DNA of 22,389 bases, from the NCBI GenBank assembly GCA_041591915.1, contig JBFHRB010000017.1, positions 1 to 22,389 on the forward strand, given 5' to 3'. Shown in pieces: positions 15,512 to 22,389 of the stretch (positions within the stretch are counted from its first letter, which is position 1; each line of letters starts with the position of its first letter). The notes beneath the pieces were generated by a model. That model was not told the DNA's origin. It searched no databases and saw only the letters and a list, made by a program, of their open reading frames with translations. This DNA comes from JBFHRB01 sp041591915 (GTDB lineage Bacteria; Actinomycetota; Nitriliruptoria; Nitriliruptorales; Nitriliruptoraceae). A program made the translations under genes and the position numbers.

Positions 15512-16447
15512 ATGAAGGACGCCGCCGCCCGCGACACCTCGGCCGAGGTCGTCGACCTCACGCCCAAGGAGGTCGAGGCACTCGCCGAGGCCGGTCCGGG
15601 TGCGGAGGGCATCGACGACGTCGCGCAGCGCCTGCACGCCGAGGCCGTCGAGGCGACGACCCGCGACGAGCTGGCGCGTGAGGCGTTCCGGCGCGTCGCG
15701 CGGATCGAGTACGACGTCGCTGCCGAGGTCGGACTGCGCCATGCCCGGATCCCGCCGCGGCTCGAGTACCCCCGCTGGGGCTGGCGCCGGGCGGTGACGT
15801 TCGCGGTGCAGCGGCGGATGTACACGCCCGAGTACCTCAACCTCTACAGGCGCTTCGCGTGGCGCTACGTCAGGGCCCGCGCGACCCGCCAGCACGTGGT
15901 GTTCCAGGGGATGGTGTTCCAGGGCAAGCGCGTCGAGTTCCGGGGTCGGCCCGGCCACGGCCGTCTGATCCTCGGGCCCTGGTGCTGGATCGGCAACGAC
16001 AACAAGCTCCGTGCGCACGAGGGCCAGCTCACGCTGGGGGCCAAGGTCGTGATGGGCCGCGACAACGTGGTCAACACCTACCTCGACATCGAGATGTGCG
16101 ACTACTCGCTGTACGCGGACTGGATCTACATCTGCGACTTCGACCACCGGTTCGACCGCTTCGACATCCCGCTGAAGGACCAGGGGATCGTGAAGTCGCC
16201 GGTCCGCATCGGACCGGACGTCTGGGTCGGCCAGAAGGCGTCGATCCTGCGGGGCGTCGACATCGGCATGGGATCCGTGATCGCCTCGCACGCGCTGGTC
16301 AACAAGGACATCCCGCCCTTCTCGATCGCGGTCGGGCTGCCGGCGCGCGTCGTGAAGTCGCGGCTGCCGGACGGCATGACGCCCGAGGAGGCCATCGAGA
16401 TGCTCCGCAAGGGCGAGGCCATCCCCGGCGATCCGCTGGAGGGCTGA
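15512..16447 (+). CDS. Left-handed beta-helix (hexapeptide) acyltransferase
   Basis: This is a 311-residue protein. An N-terminal helical segment (about 1-125) contains RRMYTPEYLNLYRRFAWRY. Then comes a hexapeptide-repeat domain with ILGPWCWIGNDNKL and LTLGAKVVMGRDNVVN, and a typical WbbJ/NodL-type loop, CDFDHRFDRFDIPLKDQG (208-225). H212 is the likely catalytic histidine. The domain ends VRIGPDVWVGQKASILRGVD and IPPFSIAVGLPARVV. Such enzymes O- or N-acetylate sugars or small molecules, acting as trimers with acyl-CoA. The start is ATG at 15512, two bases after the methyltransferase stop, so translation is probably coupled. The substrate is unknown; a modified glycolipid or cell-envelope sugar is one possibility. 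It is convergent with the molybdopterin oxidoreductase (9-bp gap). Confidence 0.9.
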   Translation: MKDAAARDTSAEVVDLTPKEVEALAEAGPGAEGIDDVAQRLHAEAVEATTRDELAREAFRRVARIEYDVAAEVGLRHARIPPRLEYPRWGWRRAVTFAVQRRMYTPEYLNLYRRFAWRYVRARATRQHVVFQGMVFQGKRVEFRGRPGHGRLILGPWCWIGNDNKLRAHEGQLTLGAKVVMGRDNVVNTYLDIEMCDYSLYADWIYICDFDHRFDRFDIPLKDQGIVKSPVRIGPDVWVGQKASILRGVDIGMGSVIASHALVNKDIPPFSIAVGLPARVVKSRLPDGMTPEEAIEMLRKGEAIPGDPLEG

Positions 16448-16456
16448 CTCCTCTCC

Positions 16457-18949
16457 TCAGGCGAGGTTGCGTGGCGCGAAGGGCATCCGGTCAGCGAGGT
16501 CGGTGCTGCCGATCCGCGTGACCCGTCCCCGTCCGAACTTGAACGGCTGCCGCGGGTTCTGCGGTGTCGACGCCGCGTCGCCGGTGACGACCGCGTTCGC
16601 CGGCGAGCCTGGGTAGTGGAACATCGCGAACACCTGGCCGGGTGCCACCTGGTCGGTCACGTAGGCGACCGCCGTGATGGCGCCCTGCGAGGTCCCGAGG
16701 TCCTGGGTCCGGACGCGGTCGCTCTCGACCGCGACCATGTCGCCGCTGACGACGCCGAGCCGGCGCGCGTCCTCCGGGCTGATCTCGAGGAAGCTCACGG
16801 GGTAGCGCTGGATCAGGTGGGGCTTCCGCAGGTCGTCGTACAGGCTCTGCCACAGGTGGTTCACGCGACCGGTCAGCACCCAGAACTCGTCCGAGTTCGG
16901 GCCCAGCAGGTCATTGCGGTCGCGGATGGCCTGCAGGTCGACGTGGACGAAGTTCGACTTGCCGCCCGGCCCCTTGAAGTCCATCTCGGCGTGCATGCGG
17001 ACCGTGCCGACCGGCGTGTTGCCCTCGATCTTGACGGGGGTCTGGATACCGGTCGTCCCGTACTCGCGCAGGACGTCGTGGGGGCGCAGGCCCTCGGCCA
17101 CGGCCCACTCGACGAACTTGCTGTAGTCCTTGCGCCCGCCTGCGCGGGGCCCCGACTCGACGAAGATCTCGTTCGTGTCGGCCCAGTCGAACCCCTCGAA
17201 GCCCATCTTCTGGGCGACCATCTGGACGGCCTGCCAGTCGGGCTTCGCCTCGCCCGGCGCGTCCATGATCTTCCCGTACAGGCGCAGGCGACGCTCGGCG
17301 TTGTTGCGCGTGAAGTCGGACTCGCCCCACGTCGCCGCCGGCAGGACCAGGTCGGCGAACTCCGAGTTGTCGTTGAGGTAGATGTCGCTCTGGACGACGA
17401 ACATGCCGCCGGCGGCGAGCCGCTGCTGCAGCTGGCTGATGACGGCCTCGGGCACGGAGGTCGAGATCTGGGGGTCGGTGTCACGCGTCATCGCGTGCAG
17501 TCGACGACGCAGGTACTGGGACGCTCCGCTGCCGTTGACCCAGTCGTTGCCGATCGACCAGACCATCCGCGTCTTGCCCTCGACGACCCAGCGGTCGCAG
17601 TCCATCTCGACCTTGTTGCCCTGGAACTCCGTGGGGGACTTGTCCATCGGGTACGACGCCCCGCTGGCGCCGCCACGCTGGTGGCCGCCCATCCGCGAGG
17701 TCGCGCGGCCGGGCTTTCCGCGGGCGCCGATCAGCACGCTGAGGTTGCCGAGCGCGGCCGTGTTCTCGTAGTTGTGGGTCCAGTACAGGCCCTTCTCGTA
17801 CAGGAGGCTGGCCTTCGGGGGCTGCCCGTTGACCGGCTTCGCCAGGATCTCCGCGGCCTTGACCAGCTTCTCCTCCGGCACGCCCGTGATGCGCGCCGCG
17901 TCGGCCAGCCGGTAGTCGTCCTCCGCGAGGTACGCGGCCCGGAACTCGTCGACCGTGCGGCCCCAGATGCGGCGTCGCCAACTGCCGTCCTCGTCGATCT
18001 CGGCACGCGTGTTCACCACGTGGTCGGCGATGAACCCGGCGTCCTCCCATCCCTGCTCCAGGATGTACCGCGCGATCGCCCCGATCGCCCACGCGTCCGT
18101 CCCTGGCGTGACCTGCAGGTGCACGCCGCCGTTCTTCTCCGCGTACGCGGCCGTGAAGGTCTTGCGTGGGTCCATCTGCACGAGCGTCGCCCCACCGGGG
18201 GCGATCCACTGTGTGAATGCGACCGTCTTGGTCTCGTAGGGGTCGGTGCCGACGATCATGATCGCGTCGGCCTCGGCGTAGTCGGCGTAGCCGGCGCTGA
18301 ACGAGTCGACGCCCGTGTCGTCGAGGCCCGGCGTGTCCGTGCCGTGGCCCGTGTTGTGGTGAGGGGCCACGTTCGGGGTGCCGATGGCGCCGTAGGCCAG
18401 CTTCGTGATGGCGAACGTGTTCTCGAAGAACTCGTAGCTGTAGTGCTTGAACCCCATCGCGAGCTCGCCGTAGGTGTCCACCGTGTGGCGGATCATCGTG
18501 GCGATGATGTCGGTGGCCATGTCCCAGGAGATCGGTTGGAGCGTCCCGTTGACGCGCAGCAGGGGGTGCTGGAGCCGGTCGCGGGTCGGTCCGTCGGGGC
18601 GGTACAGCTTCAGCGCCAGGGTGCCGCCGCGCACGCTGTGGTTGCCTCCGTTGTTGACCACGTCGGCGTCGGGGTCGGGCATGATCAGCACGTTCTGGAG
18701 CTGGCCGTCGATCGTCACCTCGGTGTGCATGTTCGGGGACGGCCAGCGCCCCGACAACGGTCCCGTCGGGAAGTCCGCGCCGAGCGCGTTGCCCTCGGCC
18801 GTCGGCTCACCCTCGAGCCCGACGGGCCAGATGAAGGCCTTGTAGCCACAGGCCACCGGGCAGTACTCGCAGGCCGTCGTGACGACCTTCGCGCCGACGG
18901 GAGGCAGGGGGACCCGCGTCTTCGCGGAGGTCGCTGGGATACCGGACAT
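16457..18949 (-). CDS. aioA: Arsenite-oxidase-type molybdopterin oxidoreductase, large subunit (AioA-like)
   Basis: This 830-residue protein belongs to the DMSO-reductase superfamily, AioA/IdrA branch. The iron-sulfur motif is C27-x2-C30-x3-C34 followed by GYKAFIWP. The fourth position is serine (S105 in HSVRGG), predicting a [3Fe-4S] cluster as in AioA. The RMGGH block (419-423) contains the Arg and His that line the arsenite pocket of Alcaligenes AioA. The segment supplying His195 and Glu203 there reads DTPGLDDTGVDS (205-216) here and is not obviously conserved. C-terminal blocks such as WQSLYDDLRKPHLIQRYP also match the family. It has no signal peptide, consistent with export in complex with the Tat-bearing Rieske subunit. 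It starts two bases after the Rieske stop. An iodate reductase or another oxyanion enzyme remains possible. Confidence 0.82.
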   Translation of the reverse strand: MSGIPATSAKTRVPLPPVGAKVVTTACEYCPVACGYKAFIWPVGLEGEPTAEGNALGADFPTGPLSGRWPSPNMHTEVTIDGQLQNVLIMPDPDADVVNNGGNHSVRGGTLALKLYRPDGPTRDRLQHPLLRVNGTLQPISWDMATDIIATMIRHTVDTYGELAMGFKHYSYEFFENTFAITKLAYGAIGTPNVAPHHNTGHGTDTPGLDDTGVDSFSAGYADYAEADAIMIVGTDPYETKTVAFTQWIAPGGATLVQMDPRKTFTAAYAEKNGGVHLQVTPGTDAWAIGAIARYILEQGWEDAGFIADHVVNTRAEIDEDGSWRRRIWGRTVDEFRAAYLAEDDYRLADAARITGVPEEKLVKAAEILAKPVNGQPPKASLLYEKGLYWTHNYENTAALGNLSVLIGARGKPGRATSRMGGHQRGGASGASYPMDKSPTEFQGNKVEMDCDRWVVEGKTRMVWSIGNDWVNGSGASQYLRRRLHAMTRDTDPQISTSVPEAVISQLQQRLAAGGMFVVQSDIYLNDNSEFADLVLPAATWGESDFTRNNAERRLRLYGKIMDAPGEAKPDWQAVQMVAQKMGFEGFDWADTNEIFVESGPRAGGRKDYSKFVEWAVAEGLRPHDVLREYGTTGIQTPVKIEGNTPVGTVRMHAEMDFKGPGGKSNFVHVDLQAIRDRNDLLGPNSDEFWVLTGRVNHLWQSLYDDLRKPHLIQRYPVSFLEISPEDARRLGVVSGDMVAVESDRVRTQDLGTSQGAITAVAYVTDQVAPGQVFAMFHYPGSPANAVVTGDAASTPQNPRQPFKFGRGRVTRIGSTDLADRMPFAPRNLA

Positions 18950-18951
18950 GG

Positions 18952-19545
18952 CTAGATGCCTTCCACGAGTTCGGCGTCCAGCAGGTTGTCGCGGAAGCCG
19001 TAGACGATGCCGATGGTCCCGACGGCGAGGATGTCGTCACCGTCGATGTCGAGCAGGATCTGGGGCAGGTTCTCGGTTGCCTGGCCGATCACGACCATGC
19101 CCCGATGCGTGAGGTCGAACGTCGTGAAGTGGCAGCCGCACGGACCGAGGATCCCGTGCTCGACGTTGAAGCCGCCAGCCAGCGGGCAGCCCATGTGCGT
19201 GCAGTCGGTGTTGAATGCGACGATGTCGCGGTCGGGGCCGATGCCGCCAGCTGCCGGGCGCCCGAGCTTGAAGAGCGCCGCCGGCGACGACTCGGTCGGG
19301 TAGTTGAAGGCCACCTCGTCGCCCGACCGCAGCGCGGAGACGCTGCCGATCTTCACGGGCGGGTAGGTCGTGACGAGGGCCGGGACCACGGTCGCGTCGC
19401 CGCGTGGCAGGTCGCCGCCGCCGCTGCCGCCGTCGCCCGAAGGCGCGTCGTCGTCGATGGACATCGCGATCGGGATGATGACGCCCGAGGCGGCGGCGGC
19501 CCCCGCTGCCGTGCCCCAGGCGAGGAACTCGCGTCGTGTCGTCAC
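18952..19545 (-). CDS. aioB: Rieske iron-sulfur subunit with Tat signal (AioB-like)
   Basis: This 197-residue exported protein would pass electrons from the molybdenum subunit. The N-terminus has a twin-arginine motif, TRREFLAW (3-10), then a hydrophobic stretch (about 11-28) that may be cleaved or serve as an anchor. The Rieske [2Fe-2S] ligands are C115 and H117 (CTHMGC) and C136 and H139 (CGCH). The extra cysteines C120 and C138 occupy the positions that form the disulfide in bc1-type Rieske proteins. Small subunits of arsenite oxidase have this size and Tat export. The start is GTG at 19543-19545, with GGAGGG six bases upstream. It is the first gene of a two-gene operon with the AioA-like subunit and is divergent from a cupredoxin gene. 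Confidence 0.87.
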   Translation of the reverse strand: MTTRREFLAWGTAAGAAAASGVIIPIAMSIDDDAPSGDGGSGGGDLPRGDATVVPALVTTYPPVKIGSVSALRSGDEVAFNYPTESSPAALFKLGRPAAGGIGPDRDIVAFNTDCTHMGCPLAGGFNVEHGILGPCGCHFTTFDLTHRGMVVIGQATENLPQILLDIDGDDILAVGTIGIVYGFRDNLLDAELVEGI

Positions 19546-19630
19546 AGCCAGCCCTCCGGCCGTCGGCGTTGCGGTGAGGCAACCGGGTGAACCGGTCTCG
19601 ACGGCAGGGCCGATGGGCCCCGTTCGCGAT

Positions 19631-19646
19631 GACAGGTGGCCCTGTC
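19631..19646. promoter_or_regulatory. GACAGG-N4-CCTGTC inverted repeat in the Rieske/cupredoxin divergent region
   Basis: This is a perfect 6-bp inverted repeat with a four-base centre, located 34 bp before the cupredoxin ATG and 86 bp from the Rieske GTG. The same gap also has AACCGG repeated directly at 19581-19586 and 19590-19595. It could be an operator serving one or both divergent genes; no regulator gene lies nearby. Confidence 0.4.
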
Positions 19647-19679
19647 GGGAGTGGGTGGCCGGCTGGTGGACTACCGCCC

Positions 19680-20132
19680 ATGACCAACGAAGAGCAGCTC
19701 GACATCAGGCGCGGCCTCCGCGTGGCCCTGGGCCCCGCGGTCGTGGCGTTCCTCGGGACGATCGCGATCGGGATCGCGGTCGTCGGCCTCACGGGTGCTG
19801 GCCGCACGCAGTTGCCGCCTCCGGTCGCGGCCGACGCAGGGGGTGGCGAGGCGGACGGCCAGGCCGCCGGCGGCGTGACCGTCGTCGGCACCGAGTTCGC
19901 GTTCGCCCCCGATCCGCTCGTGGTCGCCAGCGGGGCCGAGGTGACCTTCGTCAACGAGGGCGGGGCCTTCCACAACCTCGAGATCGAGGGGGTGGCCGGC
20001 TTCCTGCTCGAGGCAGATCCGGGTGCGCAGGACGTGGCGATCCTCGAGGTGGCGCCCGGCACCTACGTGATGTTCTGCAACGTGCCCGGGCACCGGGCCG
20101 GCGGCATGGAGGGCACGCTCGTCGTCGAGTAG
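19680..20132 (+). CDS. Membrane-anchored cupredoxin (type I copper protein)
   Basis: This 150-residue protein has a short cytoplasmic N-terminus, one transmembrane helix (about 17-38) and a low-complexity Gly/Ala linker (about 45-65). A plastocyanin/azurin-like domain (66-150) faces outside. Copper ligands are visible: H98 in AFHNLE, and C133, H138 and M143 in CNVPGHRAGGM. It is therefore a competent mononuclear blue-copper electron carrier. It is transcribed divergently from the AioBA-like operon across 134 bp, and known arsenite oxidases can use azurin-type copper proteins or cytochrome c as acceptor, so it is a plausible electron acceptor. The ATG at 19680 places the helix close to the N-terminus; an upstream in-frame ATG would add a stretch with no similarity to the family. 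Confidence 0.9.
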   Translation: MTNEEQLDIRRGLRVALGPAVVAFLGTIAIGIAVVGLTGAGRTQLPPPVAADAGGGEADGQAAGGVTVVGTEFAFAPDPLVVASGAEVTFVNEGGAFHNLEIEGVAGFLLEADPGAQDVAILEVAPGTYVMFCNVPGHRAGGMEGTLVVE

Positions 20133-20194
20133 CCGGGAGGGCATCGAGGCGAACCACGGGACGCGGGTGGCGGGTGGCGGTACCGTCGCCGGCC

Positions 20195-20809
20195 GTGAGC
20201 GACGAAGTCCGGCCCCCGCGAACGAGCCTGCGCGACACGACGCAGGTCTGCGTCGAGGCGTTCGCCGACTATCCGCTCATCGCCGCGCTGTTCCCGGGCG
20301 ACGCCGAGCGGCGCGCGCAGGTGACGCGCCCGCTCTACCGCCAGACCCTGCGCGACTGCCTCCGACACGGTGAGGTCCAGACCGCGATGGACGGCGACGA
20401 GATCGTCGGCGTCGCCGCGTGGCTCGCGCCGGGATCGACCCAGCCGGGGATACGGCGCCAGCTCCCGATGGCGAAGGTCGCGTGGCGCGTCCTGACGCGC
20501 TTCCCGCGACAGGCGCGCAAGGGGCTGCGCGCGGGATCGGTACTCGAGGACAACCATCCCGACGTCCCGCCGCACTGGTACCTCACGGCCATCGCCGTGC
20601 GGCCCGGCCAGCAGGGCCGGGGCATCGGCGGCCGGTTGCTGCGCCCGATGCTGGACCGCCTCGACGACGAGCGGATGCCCGGCTTCCTCGAGACCTCCGA
20701 CCCGGCGAACGCCGCGTGGTACCAGCGCCTCGGCTTCGAGGTCACGACGAAGGTGCCGGTCTGGGACGGCGGACCGACGATCCACTTCCTGTGGCGCGAG
20801 CCGCGCTGA
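20195..20809 (+). CDS. GNAT-family N-acetyltransferase
   Basis: This 204-residue cytoplasmic protein has the GNAT acetyl-CoA-binding motif A: LTAIAVRPGQQGRGIGGRLL, containing the Q/R-x-x-G-x-G/A signature as QGRGIG. Motif B, WYQRLGFEV, lies near the C-terminus. The N-terminal part, with CVEAFADYPLIAALFPG, is typical of a GNAT subgroup found widely in actinobacteria. The acceptor is unknown. GTG at 20195 is chosen; an in-frame GTG at 20174 is an alternative, and neither has a good Shine-Dalgarno sequence. It follows the cupredoxin by 62 bp but shows no functional link to it. The next gene, glgE, has its own promoter. Confidence 0.9.
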   Translation: MSDEVRPPRTSLRDTTQVCVEAFADYPLIAALFPGDAERRAQVTRPLYRQTLRDCLRHGEVQTAMDGDEIVGVAAWLAPGSTQPGIRRQLPMAKVAWRVLTRFPRQARKGLRAGSVLEDNHPDVPPHWYLTAIAVRPGQQGRGIGGRLLRPMLDRLDDERMPGFLETSDPANAAWYQRLGFEVTTKVPVWDGGPTIHFLWREPR

Positions 20810-20876
20810 CCGTCAGGCGGCCCAGGGCCTGGCGAGCGTGTGACGTGCACGGTCCGGACGGGTGTTGCCCAACCGG

Positions 20877-20905
20877 GTGACAGTGTGACGGTCAATCCCT
20901 ACGCT
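20877..20905 (+). promoter_or_regulatory. Promoter of glgE (GTGACA-N17-TACGCT)
   Basis: A -35 hexamer GTGACA (20877-20882) and a -10 hexamer TACGCT (20900-20905) are separated by exactly 17 bases. This fits a primary-sigma promoter, with transcription expected to start near 20912 and a leader of about 50 bases to the glgE ATG. The operator at 20904-20919 overlaps the end of the -10 and the start point. Confidence 0.6.
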
Positions 20906-20919
20906 GAAAGCGCTTTCAG
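20904..20919. promoter_or_regulatory. LacI/GalR-family (cre-like) operator upstream of glgE
   Basis: CTGAAAGCGCTTTCAG is a perfect 16-bp palindrome with a central CG. It fits the general LacI-family/cre pattern TGNAANCGNTTNCA at every fixed position. It lies over the -10/start region of the glgE promoter, which is the classic place for repression. LacI-type regulators commonly control maltose and glucan metabolism in actinobacteria. The regulator gene is not in the window. Confidence 0.8.
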
Positions 20920-20961
20920 GAAGAGAGCTTCAGGAAGTCGGCCAGCTCGCCGGGACCGGGC

Positions 20962-22389
20962 ATGGGGGAGTTGACGTTGGAGCCGCCGTTCACCAACCAG
21001 CGCGTCGTCGTCAGCGGCGTCTCGCCCGAGATCGAGGGCGGACGCCATCCGGCCAAGTGCGTCGTCGGTGAGGTCGTCGCGATCGAGGCGGACGTCTTCT
21101 GCGACAGCCACGACGCGCTGGCTGCCGTCATCCAGCATCGTGACCTCGGCGAGGAGGACTGGTCCGAGGTCCGCATGGAGCCGGTCGTCAACGACCGCTG
21201 GCGTGGGGCCATCCGACCCGAGCAGCTCGGCCTCGTCGAGTTCCGCGTCGTTGGATGGGTCGATCGCTTCGGCACGTGGCGACGCGACCTGGCCAAGAAG
21301 CACGCGGCCGACGTCGTCGAGGCCGTGGACTTCCTGGTCGGTGCCGAGCTGGCCGCCGAGTTCGCGAAGACGGCGGCCGGGGACGACCGGCGGCTGATCG
21401 AGGGCGCGCGTGAGACGCTGGTCGACGCGGACCTCACCGCGACGACCCGGGTCGACGTCGCCCTGGACGGCGACTTCGCCGAGGCGATGTTCCGGGCCGA
21501 CCCGCGCCGGTTCGCCACCGAGCACGAGCGCACGCTGCGGATCCGCGTCGACCGCGAGCGGGCACGGTTCTCGACGTGGTACGAGCTCTTCCCTCGCAGC
21601 GCGGTCGGGGACGGCGAGACCCATGGCACGTTCCGCGACGTCATCGACCGGCTGCCGTACGTCGCCGGCCTGGGGTTCGACGTCCTGTACTTCCCGCCGA
21701 TCCATCCCATCGGTGAGGTCAACCGCAAGGGCCCCAACAACGCCACCACCGCGGAGGAGGGCGATCTCGGGTCGCCGTGGGCCATCGGCAGCAAGGACGG
21801 GGGGCACAAGGACGTCCACCCGGCCCTCGGCACGATCGAGGACTTCCGTGACCTGCGTGACGCCGCCGCCGAGCACGGCCTCGAGCTCGCGATGGACATC
21901 GCGTTCCAGGCAGCCCCGGACCACCCCTACGTCGACGCGCACCCGAACTGGTTCCGCCAGCTGCCCGACGGCACGATCCGCTACGCCGAGAACCCGCCGA
22001 AGAAGTACCAGGACATCTACCCCTTCGACTTCGAGACGGAGGACGCCGAGGGCCTGTGGGTCGAGCTCAAGTCCGTGTTCGACCACTGGATCGACGAGGG
22101 CATCCGCATCTTCCGGGTCGACAACCCGCACACGAAGTCCTTCCCGTTCTGGGAGTGGTGCATCTCCGAGGTGACGCGCGAGCACCCCGACGTGATCTTC
22201 CTGGCCGAGGCGTTCACCCGGCCGAAGGTGATGAAGGAGCTCGCCAAGCGTGGGTTCACGCAGTCCTACACCTACTTCTCCTGGCGACAGCAGAAGTGGG
22301 AGATCGAGCAGTACTACACCGAGCTGAACCAGACGGACGTCGCGGACTACTTCCGCAGCAATGCCTGGCCGAACACGCCCGACATCCTG
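20962..22389 (+). CDS. glgE: Alpha-1,4-glucan:maltose-1-phosphate maltosyltransferase GlgE (5' part)
   Basis: The frame from ATG 20962 stays open to the window end, giving 476 residues of a protein that is usually about 660-690 long. GlgE (GH13_3) extends alpha-1,4-glucan using maltose 1-phosphate in the cytoplasm. The N-terminal beta domain (about 1-115) is followed by the GH13 barrel from about residue 200, with FSTWYELFPRS (203-213), DVLYFPPIHPIG and EGDLGSPWAIGSKDGGHK. The nucleophile is D387 in IRIFRVDNPHTK, and the acid/base is E416 in FLAEAFTRP. Their spacing of 29 residues equals that of Asp394/Glu423 in Streptomyces GlgE. A GGGA sequence lies six bases before the ATG. It has its own promoter and LacI-type operator. 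Partner genes (treS, mak/pep2, glgB) are not in view and may follow. Confidence 0.96.
   Translation, partial: MGELTLEPPFTNQRVVVSGVSPEIEGGRHPAKCVVGEVVAIEADVFCDSHDALAAVIQHRDLGEEDWSEVRMEPVVNDRWRGAIRPEQLGLVEFRVVGWVDRFGTWRRDLAKKHAADVVEAVDFLVGAELAAEFAKTAAGDDRRLIEGARETLVDADLTATTRVDVALDGDFAEAMFRADPRRFATEHERTLRIRVDRERARFSTWYELFPRSAVGDGETHGTFRDVIDRLPYVAGLGFDVLYFPPIHPIGEVNRKGPNNATTAEEGDLGSPWAIGSKDGGHKDVHPALGTIEDFRDLRDAAAEHGLELAMDIAFQAAPDHPYVDAHPNWFRQLPDGTIRYAENPPKKYQDIYPFDFETEDAEGLWVELKSVFDHWIDEGIRIFRVDNPHTKSFPFWEWCISEVTREHPDVIFLAEAFTRPKVMKELAKRGFTQSYTYFSWRQQKWEIEQYYTELNQTDVADYFRSNAWPNTPDIL

Noticed and set aside
16616..18955. 779-residue plus-strand frame opposite the molybdopterin oxidoreductase
   Set aside because: It has no domain match that I can see and is a mirror of a strongly conserved gene on the other strand.
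20814..20831. Terminator after the GNAT gene (CAGGC ... GCCTG)
   Set aside because: It has only a 5-bp stem, with a competing GGCCC-A-GGGCC self-complement and no T-tract; too weak to call.
1..22389. CRISPR arrays, insertion sequences, integrase or phage genes, tRNA and rRNA
   Set aside because: Both strands were scanned for repeat-spacer patterns, transposase motifs, cloverleaf-like sequence and rRNA segments, and none was seen.

Overview
The window is very GC-rich, gene-dense DNA with GTG and TTG starts, strong third-position G/C bias and a three-repeat CWB2 (cell-wall-binding repeat 2) secreted protein. Together with GlgE, a PYROXD2-like oxidoreductase and a B12-dependent acyl-CoA mutase this points to an actinobacterium. 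A deep-branching lineage such as Nitriliruptoria/Euzebyales or Acidimicrobiia is an inference from gene content only. I saw no tRNA, rRNA, CRISPR array, insertion sequence or phage gene.

Layout. (1) 1-5.1 kb: the N-terminal part of a PLP-dependent amino-acid decarboxylase on the minus strand, divergent from a MarR regulator followed by a PlsC-type acyltransferase. An 18-bp tandem repeat lies between the divergent genes. Then come a convergent epoxide-hydrolase-like alpha/beta hydrolase, a divergent FAD-dependent PYROXD2-type oxidoreductase, and a convergent EAL-domain protein. (2) 5.3-9.8 kb, plus strand: an acyl-CoA mutase large subunit with isobutyryl-CoA-mutase-type residues, a DUF1801 protein, a membrane HAMP-GGDEF diguanylate cyclase and an atypical SDR/NmrA-like protein. 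(3) 9.8-13.6 kb: a 329-bp non-coding leader and a secreted 896-residue protein that appears to carry an active-looking metzincin domain, a second matrixin-like domain with its zinc ligands lost, and three CWB2 repeats. Its 3' end overlaps a convergent TauE/SafE transporter. (4) 13.75-16.45 kb: an apparent operon of enoyl-CoA hydratase, SAM methyltransferase and hexapeptide acyltransferase. (5) 16.45-20.1 kb: a Rieske plus molybdopterin oxidoreductase pair of the arsenite-oxidase (AioBA) type, divergent from a membrane-anchored mononuclear copper protein. (6) 20.2 kb to the end: a GNAT acetyltransferase, then the start of GlgE behind a recognisable promoter overlapped by a perfect LacI-type operator.

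The most coherent system is the AioBA-like enzyme with its divergent cupredoxin. The enzyme would be Tat-exported and would plausibly pass electrons from a small oxyanion through Mo, Fe-S and Rieske centres to the copper protein. The cluster and part of the active site fit arsenite oxidase, but the segment that supplies two substrate-pocket residues in Alcaligenes AioA is not conserved, so the substrate is open. Other points of interest are the protease/pseudoprotease/CWB2 fusion, the non-methylmalonyl mutase without its small subunit here, the GlgE operator, and a divergent loop 6 in the EAL protein.
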